NCBI GenBank assembly: GCA_910587765.1
Contig: CAJUNR010000002.1
Coordinates: 88,412-152,411, forward strand
Direction: 5' to 3'
DNA length: 64,000 nt
From: an uncultured Lachnospiraceae bacterium
Lineage (GTDB): Bacteria; Bacillota; Clostridia; Lachnospirales; Lachnospiraceae
The notes beneath the pieces were generated by a model that saw nothing but the letters and a program-made list of their open reading frames with translations, was not told the origin of the DNA and made no database searches. This document shows, piece by piece, positions 1 to 8,437 of this stretch (position 1 is its first letter; the number at the start of each line of letters is the position of its first letter). A program made the position numbers and the translations under genes.

Positions 1-1
1 G

Positions 2-217
2 ACGGACGGCGGACACACGGGTCCGCAGGAGGGCGGCGCAGAGGAGGCCCTGGATATGGACCGGATCGAATTTGAGGAAGGAGATCAGGCGCTTGCGCAG
101 CTCCGTCAGAAATACGGCAAAGGCGTCTACCGGGCCGTTGAGGATGATCCGGCGCTGGCATGGTCGGTCGGAGGGCGGACGTATCCGTCGGCGGCGCGCG
201 TGGACAGGAGCGTGTGA
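2..217 (+). CDS. C-terminal end of an unknown protein (5' truncated by window edge)
   Basis: The frame is open from the window edge and ends in TGA. It gives about 71 residues, including the stretches RIEFEEGDQALAQLRQKYG and AWSVGGRTYPSAARVD. The acidic, codon-biased composition matches neighbouring genes and makes it more likely to be the coding frame than the overlapping ORF that would start at 72. I do not recognise the family. It ends about 75 bases before the response-regulator gene. A TATAAT hexamer at 255-260 lies in that gap. Confidence 0.5.
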   Translation, partial: TDGGHTGPQEGGAEEALDMDRIEFEEGDQALAQLRQKYGKGVYRAVEDDPALAWSVGGRTYPSAARVDRSV

Positions 218-292
218 CTGCATGATTTTGCGGGCATTTTTTGACGCTTTGTATTATAATGGACGAAACCGCTGAGGAAGGGAGAGGTGATG

Positions 293-970
293 ATGCGCAT
301 TCTGGTTGCGGAGGATGAAGTCGAACTTGCCAGAGGATTGAAATTTCTGCTGGAGAAACATAAATTTTCGGTGGACATCGTACATAACGGCGAGGACGCC
401 CTGGACTATTTTCATACGACGGAATATGACACGGTCGTTCTGGATATCATGATGCCCAGGTTAAACGGGCTGGAAGTATTGAGGAGCATCCGCGGGGAAG
501 GCTCCGGCGTTCCGGTGATGATGCTGACGGCGAAAGCGGAGATCGAAGACCGGGTGGAAGGGCTGGAAGCCGGAGCGGACGATTATCTTCCCAAGCCGTT
601 TTCCACCCGGGAATTTATCGCCAGAGTCCGGGCGCTCGTGCGCAGAAATGAAAATTATGTAAACCCTGTTCTCTCTTTCGGCAATGTACGCCTCGACTGC
701 AGCCGCTATGAACTGTCGAGAGATACCGTTTCCGTGCGGCTCAACAATAAAGAATACCAACTGATGGAACTGTTCTTCCGGCATCCGCATCTGGTATTTT
801 CCACAGAACGTATTATGGACCGGATCTGGGGACAGGATTCGGAGACGGGCGTGGATGCGGTGTGGACCTATATCGGCTTCCTGCGCAGGAAATTAAAACA
901 GCTCGGCGGCAATATCGAGATTCGGACCGTCCGCGGGGCCGGGTATTCGCTGGAGGAACAAAAATGCTGA
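293..970 (+). CDS. OmpR-family response regulator
   Basis: DNA-binding response regulator, 225 residues. The N-terminal receiver domain starts MRILVAEDE, with phospho-acceptor Asp51 (VVLDIMMPRLNG), the switch Thr in MLTAKAE and Lys in YLPKPF. The C-terminal winged helix (about 130-225) contains RTVRGAGYSLE, typical of OmpR/PhoB DNA binding. GTG 287, ATG 290 and ATG 293 are all in frame. I prefer 293 because the purine-rich GGGAGAGG lies 5-8 bases upstream and the family starts there. It overlaps the kinase start by 7 bases. Position before an ABC exporter suggests it controls that exporter, which is inference. Confidence 0.93.
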   Translation: MRILVAEDEVELARGLKFLLEKHKFSVDIVHNGEDALDYFHTTEYDTVVLDIMMPRLNGLEVLRSIRGEGSGVPVMMLTAKAEIEDRVEGLEAGADDYLPKPFSTREFIARVRALVRRNENYVNPVLSFGNVRLDCSRYELSRDTVSVRLNNKEYQLMELFFRHPHLVFSTERIMDRIWGQDSETGVDAVWTYIGFLRRKLKQLGGNIEIRTVRGAGYSLEEQKC

Positions 971-2190
971 AAAAATTAAGGGACCGTTTTATCCTGTCGG
1001 CGACGGCGGCTTTCGCGATTGTGATGCTGATGCTGGTCGTGGGAATCAACGCGCTCAATTACACGATGACGGCGGGAAGACAGGACGAGATGCTGGCCGG
1101 AATCATGGAGTACGAGCGGATGAGGGGCTCCCGCCCGCCCGGGAAAGCGCCGATGATCTCCGATATGCCCTGGGCGGACGGTCCGGAGGCGGACTATACG
1201 ACGCGCTTTTTTATTGTCCACTGCAGTGCAAAAGGAGAGATCACGGACATTTTTCACGAGCATATTTCCTCCGTCAATCAGGAGAAGATCCGGCGGAAGG
1301 TGGAGAAAATCCTGTCCGGGAACCGGGAGAAGGGTTACTGGGAGGACTACCGGTATATGGTAAGGCAGGAAGAAAACGGTTTCAAGATCGTCTTTCTGAA
1401 CGTGTTCCGCGACCGGCGGCTTGTAAGGTCGCTGCTGTGGATCTCGGTCGTCACCGCGCTGGTCAGTCTGAGCGTTGTCTTCGCGCTGACGGCGCTTTTT
1501 TCCGGCAGAGCGATCCGGCCCTATCTGAGAAATATCGAACGGCAGAAGCGGTTCATCACGGACGCCGGGCATGAGCTCAAGACGCCGCTCACCTCGATCT
1601 CCACCAGCGCCGACATTCTGGCCATGGAACTGGACGGGGACGAGTGGGTCCGGAATATTCAGAAGCAGACGGCGAGGATGACGCGCCTGGTAAGCGATCT
1701 CGTGGCGCTTTCCAGGCTGGATGAAGAGACGCCGTTCCCCGAGAAGACCGAATTTTCGGTCAGCGACGCGGCCTGGGAGACGGCGGAGGCGTTTGCGCCG
1801 CTGGCGGAAGCGGGCGGGAAAAGCTGGACGCAGCGGATTGAGGAAAATCTGAGGCTTACAGGAGACTGCGCCGCGGTCCAGCGTCTGCTGTCGATTCTGC
1901 TCGACAACGCGGTCCGTTATTCGGCGGAGGGGGGCTTCATCTCGCTGGAGGTCTGCCGCCGGCACAACCGGATTGTTCTGGAAGTGTCCAACACATGCGG
2001 GCCGCTGCCGCTTCCGGATCTGGACCGCCTGTTTGACCGCTTTTACCGCCCGGATGAATCCCGTTCTTCCGCTGCCGGCGGTACGGGGATCGGCCTGTCC
2101 ATGGCCAGAGCGATTGCGGAGGCGCACGGCGGAAAGATAACGGCGGAATACAGCGATGAAAAGACCATCGTATTCAGAGCGGTTCTTTAG
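964..2190 (+). CDS. Sensor histidine kinase
   Basis: Membrane histidine kinase, 408 residues, partner of the preceding regulator. Transmembrane helices lie at about 9-30 and 156-180 and flank an extracytoplasmic sensor of about 125 residues. The DHp helix has AGHELKTPLTS with phospho-acceptor His203. The ATPase domain has the N box (LLDNAVRY) and the G boxes (DRLFDRFYRPDES, GGTGIGLS). ATG 964 lies inside the regulator's last codons (ATGCTGA), so translation is probably coupled. The ligand cannot be read from the sequence; the neighbours suggest an antimicrobial peptide or envelope stress. Confidence 0.93.
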   Translation: MLKKLRDRFILSATAAFAIVMLMLVVGINALNYTMTAGRQDEMLAGIMEYERMRGSRPPGKAPMISDMPWADGPEADYTTRFFIVHCSAKGEITDIFHEHISSVNQEKIRRKVEKILSGNREKGYWEDYRYMVRQEENGFKIVFLNVFRDRRLVRSLLWISVVTALVSLSVVFALTALFSGRAIRPYLRNIERQKRFITDAGHELKTPLTSISTSADILAMELDGDEWVRNIQKQTARMTRLVSDLVALSRLDEETPFPEKTEFSVSDAAWETAEAFAPLAEAGGKSWTQRIEENLRLTGDCAAVQRLLSILLDNAVRYSAEGGFISLEVCRRHNRIVLEVSNTCGPLPLPDLDRLFDRFYRPDESRSSAAGGTGIGLSMARAIAEAHGGKITAEYSDEKTIVFRAVL

Positions 2191-2203
2191 AAGGAGACAG
2201 AAT

Positions 2204-3778
2204 ATGAAGACAGGATGGAAGAGAAAGAACAGATGGCTGTGGGCGGCGGCCGCGGTCATCGTGCTGGCGGCGGCGCTTGCCGGATACCGTTCCATGCGTG
2301 TGCGCAGGCGTGCGCAGGCGGCGCGGGAAGCCATGAACACGGTCGAGACGACGCCGGCGGTCCGTCAGAACCTGATCGAATCGATCAGCGTCACCGGGAC
2401 GATCGCCAGCGCGGACGCCCGGGACGTCTCGGCCGGCGCCAAAGATGTGAAGGTGCTTCAGGTCAATTACGAAGAAGGGGATTATGTAAACGCCGGAGAC
2501 GTGATCGTCGTTCTCGATTCCTCGGATCTGGAACGGAATCTGGCGCAGGCGCAGAACAGCCAAGCGCTGAGCGCGTATAAGGAAAATAAGTCCATCGAGA
2601 ATGCGTCCAGAAGCTACAAGGAGGCGGTGGAAGACGGCACCGACGATTACGCGAAGGCGGTCAGAGACGAGGCGGATGCCAAAGAGGCGCTGCAGGACGC
2701 GGAGGGGGATGTGAGCGAGGCCGCCGATCTGCTCAAGGAACAGGAGAAAGAGCTGGCGGACGCGAAGGAGACGCTGGCGGCCGTCCGGCCCGATTCGTAC
2801 GAAGGAGGGGCGGATGCGCAGGAATATAAAGATGCGCTGGCGGCGGCGCAGCGGGCGGTCTCGGCGGCGCAGTCGGAATATACGTCCAGGCATCAGGCGT
2901 ACAATGCGGCGACGGAAGCGGAGGAAAAGGCGCTGGAAGCTTACGAGCAGGCCTCGGAAAATCTGGCGGACGCCGCCAGAAAAAATGACCGCAGCATCGC
3001 CAGTGCGGCGGATTCTCTGGAACAGGCGCAGATGGAGCATTCTTATTCCAACGACAGCAGCCAGCAGACGATTGAAAATTATCAGGAACAGATCGAGAGC
3101 TGCACGGTGACGGCGCCGATCTCCGGCGTGATCACCGCCATGCATGCGTCGGCAGGCGATACGTATCAGGGAGAGGGAAACATTCTGTTCAGCGTGGCCG
3201 ATCAGGAACGTTTCGTCGTGTCGGCCAGTGTGGATGAGTATGACGTCAACAGCATCGCCAAAGAGATGCCGGCGGCGGTCATCGTGGAAGCGCTGGGGGA
3301 GGAAGAGCTTCCGGCGACGGTCTCTTTCGTGTCGCCTGTGGTGACTGGCTCGGACTTGGGAAGTTCCTCCTATGCGGTCGAGATCGCGCTGGACGAGACC
3401 AATACGGACCTGCGGATCGGCATGACGGCGAAGGCCAGCATCGTGCTCGATGCGGCCTATGATGTCCTGACCGTGCCGTACGACTGCGTGACGACCGATG
3501 AGGAAGGAAATGCAGCCGTCACGATCGACCGAAACGGAGAGCGGGCGGAGATCCCGGTGACGGTCGGTATGCAGGGGGACTATTATGTGGAAGTGTCCGG
3601 CGAGGGACTGGAGGAAAATACGGCGGTCTATTATACGAACCCCATGACCGGCTCCGCATCAGCCGGTGAACAGCCGGAGGACGACATTTCGTTCCCGATG
3701 CCGGGCGGCGGTATGGGCGGCAGCCCTGGCGGCGGAATGCCGGGCGGCGGACGCGGCGGCCCCGGAGGAGGATTCTGA
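2204..3778 (+). CDS. MacA/HlyD-like periplasmic adaptor-type subunit of ABC exporter
   Basis: Membrane-anchored adaptor, 524 residues. It has a basic N-terminus, one transmembrane helix (about 11-28), a first lipoyl half (YEEGDYVNAGDVIVVLD), then a long Ala/Glu/Lys-rich coiled-coil region (about 110-290), the second lipoyl half (CTVTAPISGVITA) and a beta-barrel with RIGMTAKASIVLD. The tail is Gly/Met/Pro rich (GGGMGGSPGGGMPGGG). ATG 2204 follows AAGGAGACAG; the longer frame from 2156 lies inside the kinase gene and lacks a site. It should link the ATPase/permease pair downstream, as YknX does in Bacillus. At 524 residues it is much longer than YknX (about 380), and the coiled coil and tail account for this. 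Confidence 0.9.
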   Translation: MKTGWKRKNRWLWAAAAVIVLAAALAGYRSMRVRRRAQAAREAMNTVETTPAVRQNLIESISVTGTIASADARDVSAGAKDVKVLQVNYEEGDYVNAGDVIVVLDSSDLERNLAQAQNSQALSAYKENKSIENASRSYKEAVEDGTDDYAKAVRDEADAKEALQDAEGDVSEAADLLKEQEKELADAKETLAAVRPDSYEGGADAQEYKDALAAAQRAVSAAQSEYTSRHQAYNAATEAEEKALEAYEQASENLADAARKNDRSIASAADSLEQAQMEHSYSNDSSQQTIENYQEQIESCTVTAPISGVITAMHASAGDTYQGEGNILFSVADQERFVVSASVDEYDVNSIAKEMPAAVIVEALGEEELPATVSFVSPVVTGSDLGSSSYAVEIALDETNTDLRIGMTAKASIVLDAAYDVLTVPYDCVTTDEEGNAAVTIDRNGERAEIPVTVGMQGDYYVEVSGEGLEENTAVYYTNPMTGSASAGEQPEDDISFPMPGGGMGGSPGGGMPGGGRGGPGGGF

Positions 3779-3849
3779 GGCGGCCGGAAATGCATCTCCT
3801 GCCGGGGGACTGGGCGGGGTGAAGCGGAACTATAAATGAGGAATATTTT

Positions 3850-4557
3850 ATGACAGAGCAGAAAACGGTTATCAATCTGAAGGGCATCGTGAAACGGTTC
3901 TATGTGGGAATGCCGAATGAACTGGAGATTCTCCACGGCGTTGATCTGCAGGTCCGCGAGGGAGAATTTGTCTCCATTGTAGGCGCCTCCGGATCCGGTA
4001 AAACGACGATGATGAACATCATAGGGGTGCTGGACCGGCCGACCGAAGGAGAGTATACGCTGGACGGGGTGGACGTTGCGCATGCGAAGGACCGGGAACT
4101 GTCGCGGATCCGGAATCAGAAGATCGGCTTTGTGTTTCAGACCTATAATCTGATCGGCCGCACCAGCGCTCTGAAAAATGTGGAGCTGCCCATGCTCTAT
4201 GCGGGGACGGAGAAAAAGGAACGCAGCGCAAGAGGAAAGGAACTGCTCAGGATGGTGGGGATGGAGGACCGCTTTGACCATCATCCGGATGAACTGTCCG
4301 GCGGGCAGAAGCAGCGGGTGGCCATTGCCCGGGCCATGGCCAACGACCCGTCGATCCTTCTGGCGGATGAGCCTACCGGGGCGCTGGATTCCCGCACCGG
4401 GCGCAGGATCATGGATATTTTCCACAGACTGAATCAGGAACAGAAGAAGACGATTGTCCTCATCACCCATTCGCAGGAGCTGGCGGAGGAGACGCAGCGG
4501 ATCGTGACGCTCAGAGACGGGGAGATCATCGGCGAAAGGAGCGGAAAGGGATGTTAA
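3850..4557 (+). CDS. MacB/LolD-type ABC transporter ATP-binding protein
   Basis: Nucleotide-binding subunit, 235 residues. It has Walker A GASGSGKT (45-52), Q loop FVFQTYNLIG, signature LSGGQKQRVAIARA, Walker B ILLADEPTGALD and switch His (LITHSQE). Family knowledge places such ATPases in mechanotransmission exporters (MacB, LolD, FtsE). It overlaps the permease start by 7 bases, and the adaptor ends 71 bases upstream, so the three probably form one efflux operon with the two-component genes. Confidence 0.95.
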   Translation: MTEQKTVINLKGIVKRFYVGMPNELEILHGVDLQVREGEFVSIVGASGSGKTTMMNIIGVLDRPTEGEYTLDGVDVAHAKDRELSRIRNQKIGFVFQTYNLIGRTSALKNVELPMLYAGTEKKERSARGKELLRMVGMEDRFDHHPDELSGGQKQRVAIARAMANDPSILLADEPTGALDSRTGRRIMDIFHRLNQEQKKTIVLITHSQELAEETQRIVTLRDGEIIGERSGKGC

Positions 4558-5843
4558 TATGGGAAAATATCCTGCTGGCGTTTCACGGACTGAGGGCCAA
4601 CAAGATGCGCTCGCTCCTGACCATGCTGGGCATCATCATCGGGATCGCGTCCGTGATCGCGATCATGACGCTGGGCGATTCCATCAGCAGCTCGGTGACT
4701 GATTCCATGGCTTCGATGGGCGCCAACAATCTCACCATGGGAGTGCGGCAGAAAAGCTCGACCACAGAGACAACGGACAGCGGCATGACCTTTTCTTTCG
4801 GCCCGAGGATGGCGCAGCCGACGAAAGACGATTACATTACGGAGGAGATGCTGGAGGATCTCGCGTCCCATTATCCGGATGAGATCAAGGGATTTTCCCT
4901 GTCGGAAAATGTGGGCAGCGGTACCGCCAGACAGGGTTCGCTGTATGCGTATGTCAGCGTGACGGGCGTCAACGATGTCCATCTGCAAAATGCGGAACTT
5001 ACGCTGCTCGCCGGGCGTCTGCTCACGGAGAGGGATCAGCGGGAGTCCAGAAAGGTGGCGCTGGCGTCCGATCTGCTGGTGGAGCAGATGTTCGGCGGAG
5101 ACAGCGGGAATGCCGTCGGGAAGACGCTGGATGTGCTGTTTGACAACCGGTATTACCGTTATACGATCGTGGGAGTCTATGAATATGAAGCGTCCGACAT
5201 GGGCTTTTCCAGCAGTTCGGACGAGGATACGGAGACGACGCTCTATCTGCCGCTTCGGACTGCCGCGGTCCAGACGCACAACACGTCGGGCTACAGCCAG
5301 CTTACCATTCTGACCGCCTCCGATGTGAGCGCAACCGATTTCGGCGAAGAGGCGGAGGATTACATGAATCGCCGCTGGTACGGCAGCAATGAAAGCTTCG
5401 AGATCCGTACGATGAGTATGGAGTCAGTGATCGAAAACATGACGGAGATGCTGTCGACCGTATCGCTGGCGATCGCTGCCATCGCCGGAATCTCCCTGCT
5501 GGTGGGCGGAATCGGAGTGATGAACATCATGCTGGTATCCATCACGGAGCGCACCAGAGAAATCGGTACGCGCAAAGCGCTGGGCGCGACCAACGGCTCC
5601 ATACGGCTCCAGTTTATTATGGAAGCGATTGTAATCTGCATGGTCGGCGGTGTGATCGGCATCCTGCTGGGAATCGGCATCGCAGCGGCGGCTACGAATC
5701 TCATGGGATACGCGGTCAGTCCTTCCGTGCCGGGAATCGTGCTCTCGGTCAGTTTCTCGGTATTGATCGGCGTCTTCTTCGGGTACTATCCGGCCAACAA
5801 GGCGGCGAAGATGAATCCGATCGAGGCGCTCCGGTACGAGTAA
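4551..5843 (+). CDS. MacB/FtsX-type ABC transporter permease
   Basis: Permease, 430 residues. One N-terminal transmembrane helix (MLGIIIGIASVIAIMTLG) is followed by an extracytoplasmic MacB-PCD domain (about 45-285) and three C-terminal helices. The second of these follows the family coupling motif (GGIGVMNIMLVSITERTREIG, then RKALGA). It ends NPIEALRYE, the normal end of MacB/YknZ proteins, so the gene is complete. With the ATPase and adaptor it should export peptides or other envelope-active compounds; the substrate is unknown. Confidence 0.93.
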   Translation: MLIWENILLAFHGLRANKMRSLLTMLGIIIGIASVIAIMTLGDSISSSVTDSMASMGANNLTMGVRQKSSTTETTDSGMTFSFGPRMAQPTKDDYITEEMLEDLASHYPDEIKGFSLSENVGSGTARQGSLYAYVSVTGVNDVHLQNAELTLLAGRLLTERDQRESRKVALASDLLVEQMFGGDSGNAVGKTLDVLFDNRYYRYTIVGVYEYEASDMGFSSSSDEDTETTLYLPLRTAAVQTHNTSGYSQLTILTASDVSATDFGEEAEDYMNRRWYGSNESFEIRTMSMESVIENMTEMLSTVSLAIAAIAGISLLVGGIGVMNIMLVSITERTREIGTRKALGATNGSIRLQFIMEAIVICMVGGVIGILLGIGIAAAATNLMGYAVSPSVPGIVLSVSFSVLIGVFFGYYPANKAAKMNPIEALRYE

Positions 5844-5928
5844 AAGGAGAGAGCCGGATAAAAACGGATGAAAGAACCTGAACATCAAGAAAGAACCTGG
5901 AAATCAAGGGGTAAAGTCTTTGGGGAAC

Positions 5929-5951
5929 GCGCAGAGGCTTTGCGCCTTTTT
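5929..5951 (+). terminator. Probable terminator of the exporter operon
   Basis: GCGCA-(GAGGCTT)-TGCGC followed by CTTTTTC. The stem is short (5 bp) but GC-rich, has a T run, and is placed between the permease and the next promoter. Confidence 0.5.
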
Positions 5952-5954
5952 CAG

Positions 5955-5983
5955 TTGAGAGAAAATTCTGAATATGATATGAT
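5955..5983 (+). promoter_or_regulatory. SigmaA-type promoter for the 70-residue protein gene
   Basis: TTGAGA, 17-base spacer, TATGAT (5978-5983), just after the terminator and about 60 bases before the start codon. Confidence 0.6.
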
Positions 5984-6045
5984 AGAAACGCAGTCGAAAG
6001 AAACAACCGCAGCAGAGCGGATGAGTTCAAAGGAAGGCGGTCTTT

Positions 6046-6258
6046 ATGTTTGGCAGGAAAACAATAAAAAAGAAAACATACGACAGAGAAAATCTGCGCC
6101 CGGTACTCAGGTGCAGCATCTGTACGGGCGAGCAGGTCGCGGGTTTCAAAAATATACATACCGGAAAGTTCGAGGAAGTCATGCTGATCCGCAGTCAGAA
6201 AGATCTGGACCTGTTTAAGGAAATGTATGAGGTTGAGACGGTTGCGAAGGAATATTAA
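6046..6258 (+). CDS. Small conserved CxxC protein
   Basis: 70 residues: a basic start (MFGRKTIKKKTYDREN), then LRCSICTGEQVAGF with a CxxC pair and KFEEVMLIRSQKDLDLF. From memory, similar short proteins are common in clostridial genomes and often carry unreliable names. AAGGAAGG lies about 8 bases upstream and a good promoter precedes it. The overlapping longer frame from 5868 lacks a ribosome binding site and runs through the promoter and terminator, so it was not called. Function unknown. Confidence 0.7.
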   Translation: MFGRKTIKKKTYDRENLRPVLRCSICTGEQVAGFKNIHTGKFEEVMLIRSQKDLDLFKEMYEVETVAKEY

Positions 6259-6315
6259 GACGGGGGAGGGCAGCCGTCAAAAAAACGAACGCAAAAATCG
6301 AAGGAGAAGAATCAT

Positions 6316-6639
6316 ATGGCATCAAGAGAAGAATTTGTAACTTATGCGGCGGAGCAGATGAAGGATGCGGGGGAGATCACCTGCCGGAAAATGTTCGGTG
6401 AATACGGCGTATACTGTGACGGGAAAATCTTTGCGCTGATCTGCGACGACCAGTTGTTTCTCAAGATTACGGAGGAGGGACGAAAGGTTTGTCCCAATTT
6501 GCAGGAAATGCCTCCCTATGAAGGCGCGAAACCGTATTTTCTTGTGGAAGAGCTGGACGACCGGGAATTGATGACGCGGCTGGTCAAAGAGACCGTCAAG
6601 GCGCTGCCGGAGCCGAAGAAAAAGAAGAAGAAAAAATAG
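6316..6639 (+). CDS. TfoX/Sxy N-terminal domain protein
   Basis: 107 residues with the TfoX N-terminal fold signature: ITCRKMFGEYGVYCDGKIFAL followed by QLFLKITE and EGAKPYF. In gamma-proteobacteria TfoX activates competence, but single-domain forms like this one are widespread and uncharacterised. The C-terminus is a run of lysines (PKKKKKKK), which suggests nucleic-acid contact (inference). AAGGAG precedes the ATG. Confidence 0.85.
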   Translation: MASREEFVTYAAEQMKDAGEITCRKMFGEYGVYCDGKIFALICDDQLFLKITEEGRKVCPNLQEMPPYEGAKPYFLVEELDDRELMTRLVKETVKALPEPKKKKKKK

Positions 6640-6665
6640 TTTTTTCCCAAGAGAGGAAAGAAGAG

Positions 6666-7517
6666 ATGAAAAAGGGAGAAAAGGCGGCCATTGTCTGCTG
6701 TTCCAACCGGCGGCCGCAGAGCGAGCGGGAGAAAATTCAGAGACTGGAGCAGGTGCTGCGCGGGATGGATGTGATCCCGGTCTTCAGCGGCCGGCTCTAT
6801 GCGGACGGTAAGGAGGGCGGACCGGACGGCAGGGAGCGGGCGGAAGAGCTGATGAAATTCTATCGGGATGACAGTATCCGGGAAATTTTTGATGTCTCCG
6901 GCGGCGATACCGCCAATGAGATTCTGCCGTATCTGGATTATGAGGTGATCGCCGGCTCCGGCAGGCGTTTCTGGGGCTACAGCGATCTGACGACGGTGAT
7001 CAATGCGATCGGCCGAAAGTCGGGGAACGCGTCGGTGCTGTATCAGGTAAAGAATCTGGCGGGAGCGTATGGAGCGGTTCAGCAGGAGAATTTCAGAAAG
7101 TATCTGTTTCAGGAATCAGAAGAACTGACCCGGTTTTCCTGTGAATTTATACAGAAAAATTCCATGCGGGGAGTGACGGCGGGCGGAAATATCCGCTGTC
7201 TTTTAAAGCTGGCAGGGACGGCGTACTGGCCGGACCTTCGGGGAAAGATTCTCATTCTGGAGGCGCTGGGCGGCAGGCGGGAGCAGTTGATTACCTACCT
7301 GAGTCAGTTAAAACAACTGGGCGCGTTTGAACAGGCAGCGGGAATCCTGCTGGGAACGTTTTCCATGATGGAGAAGGAAGAGGGCGTGGCAGCGGTCTGC
7401 GAACTCGTCCGGCATTTTGCGGGGCCGGGGCTGCCGGTGGCGAAGACGCAGGAGATCGGGCATGGGGAGGATTCAAAAGCGGTGGTGATTGGGGAGTGGC
7501 TGGAGTTGGAAGGGTGA
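6666..7517 (+). CDS. S66-family LD-carboxypeptidase-like protein
   Basis: 283 residues. It matches peptidase S66 (LdcA/MccF): VSGGDTANEILPYLDY, then the nucleophile elbow WGYSDLT with Ser106, Glu199 in ILILEALG, and His266 in EIGHGEDS, giving the Ser-Glu-His triad. LdcA removes D-Ala from murein tetrapeptides; MccF cleaves microcin C-like peptide-nucleotides. No signal peptide is visible, so it should be cytoplasmic. It starts 26 bases after the TfoX gene with GAGAGGAAAGAAG upstream and is probably cotranscribed with it. Confidence 0.88.
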   Translation: MKKGEKAAIVCCSNRRPQSEREKIQRLEQVLRGMDVIPVFSGRLYADGKEGGPDGRERAEELMKFYRDDSIREIFDVSGGDTANEILPYLDYEVIAGSGRRFWGYSDLTTVINAIGRKSGNASVLYQVKNLAGAYGAVQQENFRKYLFQESEELTRFSCEFIQKNSMRGVTAGGNIRCLLKLAGTAYWPDLRGKILILEALGGRREQLITYLSQLKQLGAFEQAAGILLGTFSMMEKEEGVAAVCELVRHFAGPGLPVAKTQEIGHGEDSKAVVIGEWLELEG

Positions 7518-7648
7518 GAGTGTTTACAGAAGAACAGGCAGGCATTGCGCTCTTTCCGCAATTTCCCTTCGTTTAGAGAGAACTTAGAGATTCCCATGAT
7601 ATGATGAATCCGTTATTTCAGAAAAGAAAGTCTAAGGAGGAATCTATC

Positions 7649-8224
7649 ATGAAATTCAACTGGAAGAAAGTAACGGCGCTTTTTTGTACGGTCTGCGTTC
7701 TTGGAACCATGGCGGCGGGCTGCGGTTCCAGGCCTGCGGATTCGGAATCCGTGAAAACGGACGGGACCTCACCCGCAGAGGAAGCGCAGCAGGAGCCTGC
7801 AGATTCTGCCGGTAACGGCGCGGCAGCTCCGGAGAAAACGCCGGAAGCACAGGAGGGGAAATGGCACGTCCTGGAACCGGAGATTGCGGCGATCGTCGAT
7901 GCGGATTTTTCGGGCACGGTGTGGAAGATGGGAGAAGATTCATTCTACATCGCGGAAGAGCAGGTGATGCTGGATGAGGACGGAGGTATAATCAGCAGCA
8001 GTCCCTCCGGCAATGCGGACATTCCGGATTCGGATTTGGTCGAAGTTGTCTTTGATGAAAACACGTATTTTTATCTGCGGACCGTTCACGGGAATGGGGA
8101 GAGTCATGAGGATACGGACGCCGGTTTTTCCGATCTGGCGAAAGGAGTTTCAGTGGAAATGAAAGGAAGTTTTGAACAGGATATCTTCCACGCGGACGAG
8201 ATTCGGATTGTGAAGGTTTCCTGA
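7649..8224 (+). CDS. Putative lipoprotein, unknown function
   Basis: 191 residues. The signal peptide MKFNWKKVTALFCTVCVLG ends at a lipobox (MAAGC), then a low-complexity Ser/Glu/Ala linker (about 25-75) leads to a compact domain starting AIVDADFSGTVWKMGEDSFY with many acidic residues. ATG 7649 has TAAGGAGG 8-9 bases upstream; the in-frame ATG at 7601 does not. It probably sits on the outer face of the membrane. The fold and role are not recognised. A strong terminator follows. Confidence 0.8.
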   Translation: MKFNWKKVTALFCTVCVLGTMAAGCGSRPADSESVKTDGTSPAEEAQQEPADSAGNGAAAPEKTPEAQEGKWHVLEPEIAAIVDADFSGTVWKMGEDSFYIAEEQVMLDEDGGIISSSPSGNADIPDSDLVEVVFDENTYFYLRTVHGNGESHEDTDAGFSDLAKGVSVEMKGSFEQDIFHADEIRIVKVS

Positions 8225-8264
8225 TCAGAAACATGGTGAAAACGGCGGAAACTATCCGGTGGTC

Positions 8265-8310
8265 AAGGGATAAAGTCTTTCCTGATGCGGCAAAGACTTT
8301 ATCCCTTTTT
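8265..8310 (+). terminator. Strong intrinsic terminator
   Basis: Perfect 16-bp stem AAGGGATAAAGTCTTT / AAAGACTTTATCCCTT with an 11-base loop, followed by TTTTTG. It ends the lipoprotein transcript. Confidence 0.9.
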
Positions 8311-8359
8311 GTAAGAGCAGCGCCCAAAGCGTTTTGCACGAAAATATCAGGCCGGGTGC

Positions 8360-8388
8360 TTGTTCTCACCGCGGAATTGTGCTAGAAT
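8360..8388 (+). promoter_or_regulatory. Promoter of carB
   Basis: TTGTTC, 17 bases, TAGAAT with an extended TGC immediately before the -10 box. It is the only good promoter in the gap before carB. Confidence 0.65.
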
Positions 8389-8437
8389 AGACACGATTTA
8401 AGATGGAAAATGAAAAGCAAAGCCAAAGAAAGGATAA

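Noticed and set aside
241..260. TTGACG and TATAAT before the first response regulator as a promoter
   Set aside because: The two hexamers are only 8 bases apart; sigmaA needs about 17. Only the -10 box may be real.
5868..6218. 116-residue frame after the exporter permease
   Set aside because: Lacks a ribosome binding site, spans a terminator and promoter, and overlaps the better-supported 70-residue gene.
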